Positions 1 through 7,371 of a DNA stretch of 20,452 nt are shown here, in pieces. The notes below the pieces were generated by a model. It did not search any database. It worked only from the letters and a program-made list of their open reading frames with translations, and was not told the DNA's origin. The DNA is from RGIG1995 sp045652425. Its GTDB lineage: Bacteria; Bacillota; Clostridia; Oscillospirales; CAG-272. Numbering within the stretch: position 1 is the stretch's first letter; each line of letters starts with the position of its first letter. The stretch is taken from contig JAZRUG010000008.1 of assembly GCA_045652425.1 (NCBI GenBank), positions 1-20,452 of the forward strand, in the 5' to 3' direction. The translations under genes were made by a program, and so were the position numbers.

Positions 1-39
1 TGCACAAGTCCAGTAAAAACGTACAGTAGAAAAAAGGGA

Positions 40-76
40 CCTCCTATGGTAGAATAGAGATAACTACCATAGGAGG
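40..76 (+). promoter_or_regulatory. RBS-sequestering hairpin of the IS element
   Basis: A perfect 13-bp inverted repeat (40-52 with 64-76, 11-nt loop) has the AGGAGG ribosome binding site of orfA (71-76, start codon at 84) inside its right arm. A transcript that enters from outside the element would fold and hide this site. A transcript starting between or after the arms would not. Several IS families use this device to prevent activation by outside promoters; its role here is inferred from the geometry. Confidence 0.75.
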
Positions 77-83
77 AATTTTT

Positions 84-434
84 ATGCCCAGAGAATACAG
101 ACATATAAAACAATATGAAAACGAGATATTGCAATTAAAAACAGAAGGACTAACATATCGAGAAATCGGAGAACGATTGGGATTTGAGAGGAGAAATGTA
201 GAAAAATTCTTTGAAAGACATCGTGCTAATCAAAAGAAATTATCTGCCGGAATAGCAATAAGGTCAAAAGGAAGACCACGCAAAGACGGAACGGGATTGC
301 CCCCATCAGTACAACACTTGAGTAAACTGACACAACTTAAGTATGAACTTGCAATGAAAGAACGACACATAAAGGCATTAGAAATGGAAAATGAACTGAT
401 GCGGGATTTTCTCTCGCTCACAGAAAGGAAGTGA
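84..434 (+). CDS. IS3-family transposase OrfA (HTH protein)
   Basis: This 116-residue protein binds the element ends and provides the N-terminal half of the transposase. Residues about 20-45 (LKTEGLTYREIGERLGFERRNVEKFFERH) form a helix-turn-helix. A basic stretch follows (SKGRPRKDG, about 60-70). The C-terminus (about 80-116, KYELAMKERHIKALEMENELM) has leucine-zipper-like heptads, typical of OrfA multimerisation. The ATG at 84 follows AGGAGG by 7 nt. The last codons overlap orfB as GTGA, with orfB in the -1 frame. No A6G slippery heptamer is visible in the shared window 395-434, so coupling by reinitiation is as likely as frameshifting. Confidence 0.88.
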   Translation: MPREYRHIKQYENEILQLKTEGLTYREIGERLGFERRNVEKFFERHRANQKKLSAGIAIRSKGRPRKDGTGLPPSVQHLSKLTQLKYELAMKERHIKALEMENELMRDFLSLTERK

Positions 435-1285
435 GGACAAGCGTAAAATATATGGTAATCTATCGACACAAAGATAAATATTCAATTAGTGAAATGTGCC
501 GGTTCTTTAAGGTATCGCGTAGTGGATATTACGGATATGTATCTCGAATGGATATCCCTGCATGGGATCTGCCTTTGGCAGAAAAGATAAAGGAATGTCA
601 GAACGAGTGCGGACAAACTTATGGATATCGTAGAGTGCATATATGGCTTCAAAGAAAAGAAATTAACCGTAATCCAAAGACAATACTTCGAGTTATGCAA
701 AAATACGGTTTGTTGTCAGTAATCAGAAGAAAAAAGTATCGTAATTATGGAGATTATCTTCACAGGTATCCTAATCTGCTCAACAGAGATTTTTCTGCTG
801 AAAGACCAAATCAAAAATGGGTTACAGATATTTCGTACATACACACAAAACAAGGAGTTTTGTACCTGTCGGTTATTAGAGATTTGTACGACAATAGCAT
901 TGTTGCATACAAGACCGGAACCGAGCAAAATGTAAATCTTGTTTTAAGTACCATAAAAGAAGCGAAGAAAAAAGAGAAGGTCACTGCAGAGTTGCAGCTC
1001 CACAGCGACCAAGGCTTTCAATACACATCTCATCCGTATTTTAAGCTAACTCAAGAATACAACATTACGCCGTCAATGTCAAGACGTGGAAATCCATATG
1101 ACAACGCTTTAGCTGAAAATTTCTTTTCGATTCTCAAAACAGAGTGCATATACAGAGTCAAACTTCAGACCTATGAGGAGGCTCACCTCCTCATAGATAA
1201 TTACATCCACTTCTACAACCACCAACGTATCCAACTAAAAACAAAACTGACACCATTTGAAAAACGATGTCAGTTCATTGCTTAA
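431..1285 (+). CDS. IS3-family transposase OrfB (DDE integrase)
   Basis: This 284-residue protein is the catalytic subunit that cuts and joins the element ends. An N-terminal HTH_21-like region (about 55-105, CGQTYGYRRVHIWLQRKEIN) precedes a retroviral-integrase core. The catalytic triad is visible as D133 (KWVTDISYI), D193 (LHSDQGFQY) and E229 (NALAENFFSILKTE). The D-E spacing is 35 residues and there is a Lys seven residues after the Glu, as in the IS3 family. The C-terminus carries the usual YIHFYNHQRIQLKTKLTPFE block. The frame opens at GTG 431, overlapping the orfA stop. The frame itself is open back to 395, so an OrfAB fusion by -1 frameshifting is possible. It appears intact and active. 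Confidence 0.92.
   Translation: MRTSVKYMVIYRHKDKYSISEMCRFFKVSRSGYYGYVSRMDIPAWDLPLAEKIKECQNECGQTYGYRRVHIWLQRKEINRNPKTILRVMQKYGLLSVIRRKKYRNYGDYLHRYPNLLNRDFSAERPNQKWVTDISYIHTKQGVLYLSVIRDLYDNSIVAYKTGTEQNVNLVLSTIKEAKKKEKVTAELQLHSDQGFQYTSHPYFKLTQEYNITPSMSRRGNPYDNALAENFFSILKTECIYRVKLQTYEEAHLLIDNYIHFYNHQRIQLKTKLTPFEKRCQFIA
1171..1196. other. Perfect 11-bp hairpin inside orfB
   Basis: CTATGAGGAGG (1171-1181) and CCTCCTCATAG (1186-1196) are a perfect inverted repeat with a 4-nt loop inside the orfB coding region. The arms resemble those of the 5' hairpin at 40-76 (both carry AGGAGG/CCTCCT), so long-range pairing with the leader is possible. The function is unknown. Confidence 0.6.
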
Positions 1286-1391
1286 AATTTAATTCAATCT
1301 ACCATATAGGTCCTTTTTGTGCTGTCTGCATAAATTGGTGCAGTCCAGATATCCCTTTTTATTAGTTTATGTTATAATATAGTTCACCACT

Positions 1392-1471
1392 GTGCAATAA
1401 CATTAAATCAGCACTAACCAAAGGCTCCCTTGTGTAAAGGGAGCTCCGACGGAGTCGGTGAGGGATTGCAC
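1392..1471. repeat. MITE-like palindromic repeat
   Basis: The repeat is bounded by GTGCAAT (1392-1398) and ATTGCAC (1465-1471), a perfect 7-bp terminal inverted repeat. Inside are two hairpins: CTCCCT...AGGGAG near 1425-1443 and CTCCGAC-GGA-GTCGGTG near 1443-1460. A related block, AAAGGCTCCCTC...GAGGGAGCTG, occurs at 20017-20070. It has no coding capacity. Small repeats of this form are known as dispersed elements in Clostridia, so it is probably mobilised in trans. Confidence 0.6.
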
Positions 1472-1494
1472 GAAGAAAGAAAGCCTAAACACTC

Positions 1495-2286
1495 CTATTT
1501 ATTTTTTTTCAACTCTTTTTTCATCTTTAGAGGTGAAATACCAAAATGTTTTTTAAAAACTCTTGAGAAATAACAGTAATTTTCATACCCCAGTTTGCTC
1601 GAAACATCTTGAAGAGACAAAGCATCGTTTGACAGCATATTTTTTGCGAGGATAAGCTTTTGGTGATTGATAAATTCAGAAACCGTCATTCCCATTTCTT
1701 TTTTGAATACTCTTGCCGTGTACTCTTTTGAGAGGTGGAGGGCATCGCTAATGTTATTCAGAGTGATTGGTTCTGTTATGTTTTCATTAATATAATTCAA
1801 AGCCTTTAGAATGTGAGGGTTTTGGGTGGTGTATTTAAGCGTATCAAAAAGCTCGATAAGAATACTGTTTAAAATATTTTTCAAAAGGAGCTTGTTTTTT
1901 TCGTTTTCAGCGCTGGTAAGTTCTAATTGTTTAATTTTTAGGTAATTATTATATGGATATGCTTCAACCAAATATCTTATAGTATCGTTTATGGCGTTTT
2001 TAAAATGAATACACGATTGCACCTCGTTTCCTTTTGAGGGGAAATAGTTGAAAAAAACGCAGTGAACGTGATTGTAATTAGAAATACGTTCTCTTTCTGT
2101 TCCGGGGATAAGGAGGAGGGCATCATTTTCGTTCAGTGTAATTTCTTTTCCATTAATAATATATGTGAAACTTCCTTCCATAACCAAAACGACGTGATAT
2201 ACGTCAATTTTTTTGAATGGAACTTTTTTGAAAACGTTACCTGAATGATGGACATAATAAGAAAAAGAACCGATAGGATTGTTCAT
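1495..2286 (-). CDS. AraC-family regulator, cassette C1 (class A)
   Basis: This 263-residue cytoplasmic transcription factor has a cupin-type sensor at about 25-75 (VYHVVLVMEGSFTYIINGKEITLNENDALLLIPG), a helical linker at about 90-160, and a double AraC helix-turn-helix at about 165-258 (first HTH around ISDALHLSKEYTARVFKKEMG, second around LGYENYCYFSRVFKKHFGISPLKMK). The length is normal for the family. The start ATG at 2286 has an upstream AAGGTG. It is divergent from the lipoprotein at 2473. Its near-consensus promoter (2370-2398) shares the -10 core with the lipoprotein promoter, and its leader crosses both operator boxes, so self-repression is expected. The ligand is unknown; the cupin fold suggests a small molecule. 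The second recognition helix (YENYCYFS) is shared with C2 and C3. Confidence 0.93.
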   Translation of the reverse strand: MNNPIGSFSYYVHHSGNVFKKVPFKKIDVYHVVLVMEGSFTYIINGKEITLNENDALLLIPGTERERISNYNHVHCVFFNYFPSKGNEVQSCIHFKNAINDTIRYLVEAYPYNNYLKIKQLELTSAENEKNKLLLKNILNSILIELFDTLKYTTQNPHILKALNYINENITEPITLNNISDALHLSKEYTARVFKKEMGMTVSEFINHQKLILAKNMLSNDALSLQDVSSKLGYENYCYFSRVFKKHFGISPLKMKKELKKNK

Positions 2287-2302
2287 AACATTACACCTTA
2301 GT

Positions 2303-2351
2303 CAAAATAGTTAAAAAAATGGTTTTTAATGCTCAATATAGTTAATTGAAA
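2303..2351 (+). promoter_or_regulatory. Tandem AraC-type boxes, cassette C1
   Basis: Two direct repeats, 2303-2320 (CAAAATAGTTAAAAAAAT) and 2334-2351 (CAATATAGTTAATTGAAA), have starts 31 bp apart, about three helical turns. The inner box contains the -35 hexamer of the lipoprotein promoter, the standard position for activation by contact with RNA polymerase. The same arrangement recurs in C2 and C3 with nearly the same bases. Binding by the adjacent regulator is inferred. Confidence 0.7.
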
Positions 2352-2398
2352 AATACATCGTTTTGTATTATTATATTATTGTAAACCCAAATTGTCAA
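2346..2398. promoter_or_regulatory. Overlapping divergent promoters, cassette C1
   Basis: Plus strand: TTGAAA 2346-2351, 17 bp, TATTAT 2369-2374, driving the lipoprotein. Minus strand: TTGACA (complement of 2393-2398), 17 bp, TATAAT (complement of 2370-2375), a perfect consensus driving the regulator. The two -10 elements share 2369-2375 (TATTATA), so the two polymerase footprints exclude each other. Confidence 0.75.
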
Positions 2399-2472
2399 TA
2401 GGCTGTTTTTGGTTTGATAGGGTTTATGGGGTATAATTTATTCTTTTTTAAAAAAAAAGAGAAAATCAATTT

Positions 2473-3741
2473 ATGAAAAAATTAGCAATTTTGATTATAT
2501 CAGCGATATTGTTATGTTTTTTTGTTTCATGCGGAAATGAAGCGGTAAAAAATCCTGCTGAAAGCGGAAACGAAACCGTGGGCGGAGACGTTGTTGAAAC
2601 AAATGACGAAAACCCGGGAACTGTGAGCAATGAGCCTAAAAGGTTAAGCGAAGAAGAAAAAGCTAAATTTTTTAAAGTAGTTGAATTTAGTTTGCCCGAC
2701 GATTTTAGACAGGCAGTTGTAGACTATATGTTTAAGTGCGCTGAAATTGAGTGGGTAGCGAAAGAAGATTACTCAAGCACAAAGGATTATAATTCGTGGG
2801 GCGTAGGTCTTTCATATAAAAAGGGAACGGTTTATCACGGTGTTCCTTACGCTTCTTACACTACGAATTACCAACAGTTTAGTAATGCGATAGTCGACGG
2901 TCAGTATCTGCCAAATAATTTTGAATATGACCAACAGTATGGTTTGGGATGTACTTCATCAATAACAGTTGCATTTCAGCAGTTTGCTCCCTATGATGTA
3001 ACGAGTAGAGAGTGGATTCCGGGACATACGAAATTTATATTCGATAAGGTTGGCGAATATGATACGAAAGAAAATCCAACAAACACGAAGACTGATATAT
3101 GTGCGATTAACGGACAAGAAAAGATGAGTACTGCATATTCGCAGGTTCAAAAAGGCGATATAATATACTGTGTAAGCGATTTAGCAAACTGGAAGTGGCA
3201 TGCGCGTCTTATAGTTGAGGAACCCACGATTGTAAAGAACGGTGTAGGAAAGATTATTCCTTCAAGAAGTTACGTTACGTGTATTGAATCGACGAACTCT
3301 TTTGACAAGTCGAGAACCGACGGAGTAAATACGACTTGGTACGTAAACCATACGTATACTTTTGAAAAACTGTTTGATAATGGCTACGTTCCGTACACAC
3401 TCAAGGAGTACAGTAAGCCTTTGAGTGAAATAGAAGTTCCGTATCTTGGACTTGATACCGAAATTACTTCCGAGTTGCTTTCAAAAGGAATGCTTACGGG
3501 TATGGTGAAATCTAATTTCCCGATTCTTTATGTGACAGGTGAGATATTAGACAAAGACGGAAACAGGGTCGAATATAAAGAATGCGGCAACTTGGACCGT
3601 ACGTATAAATTTGGTGTAAGAAATAACTTTGGTTCATTGTTTAACAAACTCGAAAAAGGCAAGGAGTACACGTTTGTATTGACGGCAGGTATGACACCGG
3701 GTACATCCGAGCTTGCAAGAGTTGATTTCACTTTGAAATAA
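2473..3741 (+). CDS. Lipoprotein, NlpC/P60-like fold suspected (cassette C1)
   Basis: This 422-residue exported lipoprotein has a signal peptide with lipobox FVSC and lipidated Cys20. An acidic, low-complexity tether follows (about 21-58), then a family core (about 60-330) and a beta-rich C-terminal domain (about 330-422, ending ELARVDFTLK). The core has Y.G.PY (121-126), GLGC with Cys160, QKGDIIY (226-232) and His243 in KWHARLIVEEP. The order and spacing resemble an NlpC/P60 cysteine hydrolase, but the DCSG signature is absent, so the function is inferred. The most conserved block across the paralogues is KSRTDGVNTTWYVNHTYTF (279-297). The ATG is preceded by AAAGAG where the near-identical C3 leader has AAGGAG, so translation may be weaker. 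Confidence 0.88.
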   Translation: MKKLAILIISAILLCFFVSCGNEAVKNPAESGNETVGGDVVETNDENPGTVSNEPKRLSEEEKAKFFKVVEFSLPDDFRQAVVDYMFKCAEIEWVAKEDYSSTKDYNSWGVGLSYKKGTVYHGVPYASYTTNYQQFSNAIVDGQYLPNNFEYDQQYGLGCTSSITVAFQQFAPYDVTSREWIPGHTKFIFDKVGEYDTKENPTNTKTDICAINGQEKMSTAYSQVQKGDIIYCVSDLANWKWHARLIVEEPTIVKNGVGKIIPSRSYVTCIESTNSFDKSRTDGVNTTWYVNHTYTFEKLFDNGYVPYTLKEYSKPLSEIEVPYLGLDTEITSELLSKGMLTGMVKSNFPILYVTGEILDKDGNRVEYKECGNLDRTYKFGVRNNFGSLFNKLEKGKEYTFVLTAGMTPGTSELARVDFTLK

Positions 3742-3758
3742 ATATTCGCAAAAAAACA

Positions 3759-3792
3759 GTCCCGAGAAATTTCATTCTCGGGACATTTTTTT
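3759..3792. terminator. Rho-independent terminator after C1 lipoprotein
   Basis: The stem GTCCCGAGA/TCTCGGGAC is followed by a run of seven T and preceded by a run of A, so it can act in both directions. It lies 18 bp after the lipoprotein stop. The CCCGAGA stem recurs in the terminators at 11125 and 15365. Confidence 0.85.
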
Positions 3793-3811
3793 ACTTACTT
3801 TCTTTGAGGAA

Positions 3812-4241
3812 GAAAGTAAGCAAAGAACCTTTTGATAACGGGTTTGTGCTACTATTAATAATATGCAGAAACCCAAGAGGCAAGTTCTTTGCCAAGCTTT
3901 CTGCGAAAGAAAGCGGGGAAGAAAGTAAGCAAAGAACCATTTAATAATGGGTTTGTAGTACTAATAATAGTATGCAGAGACCGGAGAGGTAAGTTCTTTG
4001 CCAAGCTTTCTGCGAAAGAAAGCGGGGAAGAAAGTAAGCAAAGAACCATTTAATAATGGGTTTGTACTGCTATTAATAGTATGCAGAGACCGGAGAGGTA
4101 AGTTCTTTGCCAAGCTTTCTGCGAAAGAAAGCGGGGAAGAAAGTAAGCAAAGAACCATTTAATAATGGGTTTGTAGTACTAATAATAGTATGCAGAGACC
4201 GGAGAGATAAGTTCTTTGCCAAGCTTTCTGCGAAAGAAAGT
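3812..4241. repeat. 109-bp tandem repeat, about four units
   Basis: Units start at 3812, 3921, 4030 and 4139 with an exact 109-bp period; the last ends near 4241. Each begins GAAAGTAAGCAAAGAACC and ends with GCCAAGCTTTCTGCGAAAG plus a purine-rich tail. Units 2-4 are almost identical, and unit 1 is the most diverged. Because 109 is not a multiple of three, the minus-strand open frames across it change phase at every unit and are not genes. CTTACTTTCTT (3794-3804) and AAGAAAGTAAG (3810-3820) form an 11-bp palindrome at the left edge. A diverged single copy lies at 15425-15522, also just after a terminator. This fills the gene-free stretch 3742-4272. Confidence 0.9.
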
Positions 4242-4272
4242 GGGCGATTTTGAATGGTCCTTTTTTTGTTGT

Positions 4273-5058
4273 TTAAGTGTTTTTTATTTCTTTTTTCATT
4301 TTTAGAGGAGACACACCAAAATGTTTTTTGAATATTTTTGAGAAATAACAATAGTTTTCATATCCGAGATTTGCTGAAATATCCTGCAAGGATAGGTCGT
4401 CGTTCACGAGCATATTTTTTGCCATAGAAAGCTTTTGCTTATTTATAAATTCGGAAACAGTTAAATTCATTTCCTTTTTAAAAAGTCTGGTAGTGTAGTG
4501 CTTTGAAAGGTGTATGGCACGGCAAACGTCATCAAGGGTAATAGGTTTAGTGATGTTTTCATTGATGAATTTTATAGCATTGTTTATATGAGGGTTATTA
4601 ATTTCGTGATTCAGAGAGTCAAAGAATTCAATAAGAATACAGTTAAAGATATTTTGCAAAATTGTATATGTTTTTTTATTTTCGTAGGAATCCTTGTCGT
4701 CTATCTTATCCACAGCGTAAATATTGCAAGGACAAGCGTTAAGCAAATTTATGACAGATTGGTTTACGGCATTTTTGAAAAATACAGTTGAACGGAGTTC
4801 GTTCTCTTTTGTGGGATAATAGTTGATAATGACGTAATGCACATAGTCAGGAATAGCACCTCTTTGACGCAAGACACCTGAAGGGAGGAGAATAGCATCG
4901 TTTTTTTCAAGCACGTATTCTTTCCCGTCAACAAAGTAACTGAAGGTTCCTTCCAAGATAAAAGTAAGGTGATAAAAACCGATTTTTACTATTGGAGTTT
5001 TCGGAATGTTTGAGCCTTTGTGGTTAAGGAAATAAAACATCTTGTTTATAGTGTTCAT
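4273..5058 (-). CDS. AraC-family regulator, cassette C2 (class A)
   Basis: This 261-residue regulator starts at ATG 5058 (MNTINKMFYF). An in-frame start at 5178 was rejected: it lies upstream of the regulator's own -10 (5144-5149), so it would not be in the transcript, and the extra 40 residues have no match in the paralogues. The cupin sensor is at about 25-75 (FYHLTFILEGTFSYFVDGKEYVLEKNDAILLPSG). The double HTH is at about 165-258, with YENYCYFSKIFKKHFGVSPLKMK in the second. The linker contains a Cys-rich patch (NACPCNIY) not seen in the other class A copies. Its gene ends just beyond the tandem repeat, with no clear terminator of its own. Confidence 0.9.
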   Translation of the reverse strand: MNTINKMFYFLNHKGSNIPKTPIVKIGFYHLTFILEGTFSYFVDGKEYVLEKNDAILLPSGVLRQRGAIPDYVHYVIINYYPTKENELRSTVFFKNAVNQSVINLLNACPCNIYAVDKIDDKDSYENKKTYTILQNIFNCILIEFFDSLNHEINNPHINNAIKFINENITKPITLDDVCRAIHLSKHYTTRLFKKEMNLTVSEFINKQKLSMAKNMLVNDDLSLQDISANLGYENYCYFSKIFKKHFGVSPLKMKKEIKNT

Positions 5059-5076
5059 AAATAAATCTCTCTTGGG

Positions 5077-5125
5077 CAATATAGTTAAAAAAACGCATTT
5101 CAAAAAGCAAAATAGTTTATTGAAA
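5077..5125 (+). promoter_or_regulatory. Tandem AraC-type boxes, cassette C2
   Basis: The direct repeats CAATATAGTTAAAAAAAC (5077-5094) and CAAAATAGTTTATTGAAA (5108-5125) have starts exactly 31 bp apart. The inner one overlaps the lipoprotein -35. The outer box lies about 19 bp in front of the regulator start codon, so bound protein would block the regulator transcript early. Confidence 0.7.
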
Positions 5126-5172
5126 AATGCGTTGTTTTGTTTTATTATATAGTAAGATAAGAATACTGTCAA
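5120..5172. promoter_or_regulatory. Overlapping divergent promoters, cassette C2
   Basis: Plus: TTGAAA 5120-5125, 17 bp, TATTAT 5143-5148. Minus: TTGACA (complement of 5167-5172), 17 bp, TATAAT (complement of 5144-5149), full consensus. The shared core is 5143-5149. The lipoprotein leader is short, about 50 nt. Confidence 0.75.
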
Positions 5173-5207
5173 TGGCAATATAGAACAAATCTTAAAAGAG
5201 GTAGAAC

Positions 5208-6473
5208 ATGAAGAAACTTATTTGTTTGTTAATAGCCCTGCTTACTGTTATTATTTTTGTTTCTTGCGGTAAAAATGAACCTCCAAAAGAAACAGAGGCA
5301 GAAACAAAGGTGAATACCCTCGACGAAACCACAGAAAATAAAGAAAATGATAATAAAGACGAAGAAAATAAAGACGGCATATTAAAAATAAACCCCGACG
5401 ATTATTACAAGTGTGTGGTATGGGACTTGCCCGAGGGCAATTTCAGAGATGTAGCTGTAGACTATATGAGAAAACAGGCAAACGTAGAATGGGTGTGCGA
5501 AAACGGCTTCAGCGTTATAGACAAATTTGATCATTGGTCTATCGGACTTGAATACAAAAAGGGCGTAACCTATCACGGCATAACGTATACAAATGCAAAG
5601 TCAAGCTTTGATGAATTTATGCTGTTTTATAAGGACGGCAAAGTGAATATGGAATCAGGCGATTCAAACTCGGTAGTTGGAAACGGGTGCTATTCATCTA
5701 CCCAAAACGCTACACAGCAGTTTGATCCCGACGTTGCAGGGGTAACGGATGTATTAATGCCGAGTTATAAAGACTTTGAAGCGAAGATAGTAGGCGATTA
5801 CAAGGTTCCCGAAAACGTAAAACGAACGGAAGATATAAAGTTAGCAAACGCCGAAGACGTAATATACAATGCGTATGCCCAACTGAAAAAAGGGGATATT
5901 ATTTTTCAGAAAGACGATACCAAGGGAATGTCTCACGTAAGAATGTTGGTTGAGGATCCGACGATATTTACCACCGGAGCAGGAAAGATGGTTCCTTCAA
6001 GGTCTTCGGTAAAGACGATTGAGCAGACGAATGCATTCGACCAAACAAGAACCGACGGAGTAAACACAACGTGGTATGTTGACCATATATATTCGTTTAA
6101 GACGTTGTACGATACGAACTATCTTCCGGTAACTTATGAAAGCTATGAGAAAGACAGAAGCGAAATGGAGAAGCCGTATCTTTTGCTTGATGACGAGATA
6201 AGTGCATCAATATTGGCAAAAAAAAGTTTTTCGAGTACCGTAAAATCCAATTTCCCCATTCGTTTTGTAAAGATAGACGTTTTAGATAAGGATAACAATG
6301 TAGTTTCTTCAAAACTGAAGAATAATATGGAAGATTCTCGCACCATACCCTTGAGAAATTATTTCTCAAACGTGTTTGACAAAGTGCCAAGTGGAGAATA
6401 TACTATGGTGCTGACAGCAGGAATATCCAGAGGCAGTACAGAATTGGCAAGGGTTGATTTTAAACTCGGATAA
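5208..6473 (+). CDS. Lipoprotein, NlpC/P60-like fold suspected (cassette C2)
   Basis: This 421-residue lipoprotein has lipobox FVSC with Cys20, then an unusually long Glu/Asp/Asn/Lys tether (about 21-58, KENDNKDEENKDG). The core carries Y.G..Y (122-127), candidate Cys161 (VVGNGCYSS), KKGDIIF and candidate His243 (MSHVRMLVEDP). The block TRTDGVNTTWYVDHIYSF and the C-terminal beta domain ending ELARVDFKLG follow. It is closest to the orphan at 18154 (shared DDYYK near the core start, MRKQA..EWVC, and VGDYK.PENVK). It starts at ATG 5208 with AGAGGT upstream. Its partner regulator is class A. Confidence 0.88.
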   Translation: MKKLICLLIALLTVIIFVSCGKNEPPKETEAETKVNTLDETTENKENDNKDEENKDGILKINPDDYYKCVVWDLPEGNFRDVAVDYMRKQANVEWVCENGFSVIDKFDHWSIGLEYKKGVTYHGITYTNAKSSFDEFMLFYKDGKVNMESGDSNSVVGNGCYSSTQNATQQFDPDVAGVTDVLMPSYKDFEAKIVGDYKVPENVKRTEDIKLANAEDVIYNAYAQLKKGDIIFQKDDTKGMSHVRMLVEDPTIFTTGAGKMVPSRSSVKTIEQTNAFDQTRTDGVNTTWYVDHIYSFKTLYDTNYLPVTYESYEKDRSEMEKPYLLLDDEISASILAKKSFSSTVKSNFPIRFVKIDVLDKDNNVVSSKLKNNMEDSRTIPLRNYFSNVFDKVPSGEYTMVLTAGISRGSTELARVDFKLG

Positions 6474-6482
6474 TAAAACAGT

Positions 6483-6517
6483 AGGAAGTGTGTGGAAAAA
6501 ATATCCACACACTTCCT
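6483..6517. terminator. Bidirectional terminator between C2 lipoprotein and C3 regulator
   Basis: A perfect 14-bp stem (6483-6496 with 6504-6517) has a 7-nt AT loop. It sits between two convergent gene ends, 9 bp after the lipoprotein stop and 6 bp before the regulator stop. The T-run is weak on both sides. Confidence 0.7.
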
Positions 6518-6523
6518 GTTACA

Positions 6524-7306
6524 TTACGATAATTCTTTTTTCATTTTTAGAGGAGAAACGCCGAACTGATTTTTAAAAAGCTTTGAGAAATAGCAATAGT
6601 TTTCATATCCCACTTTGTATGCAACATCCTGTACGGTTAAGGCGTTGTTCGTCAGCATATTTTTTGCAAGGTTAAGCTTTTGCTGATTTATAAACTCCGA
6701 AACAGTCAAGCCCATTTCTTGTTTAAAAATTCTTGCTGTATATTCTCTTGAGATATGGAGGGCATCACTGACATGGGTTAACGTAAGTGGAGCCGTAATA
6801 TTATCATTAATATAATTTATCGCTTTCAAAACGTGCGCGTTTTGTGTTTTGTATTTAAGGCTATCAAAAAGCTCAATAATAACACAGTTTAAAATGTTTT
6901 GCAAAACGAGTTTGTTTTTTTCAATTTCGAAGCTTGCAGATGAGAGTTGATTTGCTTTAAGATGGTTGTTGTAGGGGTATGAGTCGAGCAATCTTCTTAT
7001 AGTTTGATTAACACCATTTTTGAAAAGGATATTTGACTGAACCTCATTTCCTTTTGTTGGCATATAATTAAAATGAACGTAATGAGCGTAATTGGGGTTA
7101 AAATGACGTTCTCTTATAGTGCCTGGTACGAGGAGAAGTGCATCATTTTCTTCCAAGACGATTTCTTTTCCCTCGACGATGTAAGTAAAACTTCCTTCCA
7201 AAACGAGAAAAAGATGATAGAAATCTATAGGTGCAGGAAGAAATTTGTTAATATTTTTTCCTGAATGATGGAGAAAAAACGAGAATGAGTCAATGGGATT
7301 GTTCAT
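6524..7306 (-). CDS. AraC-family regulator, cassette C3 (class A)
   Basis: This 260-residue regulator has a cupin sensor at about 28-78 (FYHLFLVLEGSFTYIVEGKEIVLEENDALLLVPG) and a double HTH at about 165-258 (HISREYTARIFKQEMG, then YENYCYFSKLFKNQFGVSPLKMK). The N-terminus MNNPIDSFSFFLHHSG is close to that of the C1 regulator (MNNPIGSFSYYVHHSG), which makes C1 and C3 the closest pair. The ATG at 7306 has AGGTGA upstream. It is convergent with the C2 lipoprotein and divergent from the C3 lipoprotein. Confidence 0.93.
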   Translation of the reverse strand: MNNPIDSFSFFLHHSGKNINKFLPAPIDFYHLFLVLEGSFTYIVEGKEIVLEENDALLLVPGTIRERHFNPNYAHYVHFNYMPTKGNEVQSNILFKNGVNQTIRRLLDSYPYNNHLKANQLSSASFEIEKNKLVLQNILNCVIIELFDSLKYKTQNAHVLKAINYINDNITAPLTLTHVSDALHISREYTARIFKQEMGLTVSEFINQQKLNLAKNMLTNNALTVQDVAYKVGYENYCYFSKLFKNQFGVSPLKMKKELS

Positions 7307-7322
7307 AAAACGTCACCTATGT

Positions 7323-7371
7323 CAATATAATTAAAAAAATTAATGTTTTTGTTCAATATTGTTTATTGCAA
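7323..7371 (+). promoter_or_regulatory. Tandem AraC-type boxes, cassette C3
   Basis: Direct repeats CAATATAATTAAAAAAAT (7323-7340) and CAATATTGTTTATTGCAA (7354-7371) have starts 31 bp apart, with the inner one on the lipoprotein -35. They match the C1 and C2 boxes at most positions. Confidence 0.68.

Larger units (their letters stand above)
1..1342 (+). mobile_element. IS3-family insertion sequence (orfA + orfB)
   Basis: The element holds two overlapping transposase frames, 84-434 and 431-1285, with all three DDE catalytic residues present. It probably runs from TGCAC at base 1 to GTGCA ending at 1342. The ends are imperfect inverted repeats: GGGACCT near 36-42 and AGGTCC near 1310 are the inner parts, and the tips read TGCAC and GTGCA. 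The left flank is outside the window, so no target duplication can be checked and the left boundary could lie slightly further out. AGTCCAG occurs both at 7-13 and at 1342-1348, which leaves some doubt about the exact tips. Confidence 0.85.

Noticed and set aside
2432..2437. Extra TATAAT in the C1 lipoprotein leader as a second promoter
   Set aside because: The best -35 at proper spacing (TTGGTT at 2409) is poor, and the other cassettes have no equivalent.
3812..4241. CRISPR array
   Set aside because: The units are 109-bp contiguous tandem copies with no unique spacers and there are no cas genes.
3855..4351. Minus-strand open frames of 64-92 codons across the 109-bp repeat, with repeated peptide SFAESLAKNLPLRSLHTI
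   Set aside because: The period is not a multiple of three, so the frame shifts at each unit. There is no ribosome binding site, and the peptides only mirror the DNA repeat. The similar frame at 15356-15556 is rejected for the same reason.
5059..5178. Longer N-terminus for the C2 regulator starting at 5178
   Set aside because: It would begin upstream of the regulator's own -10 element and covers the operator boxes. The extra residues have no counterpart in the five paralogues.
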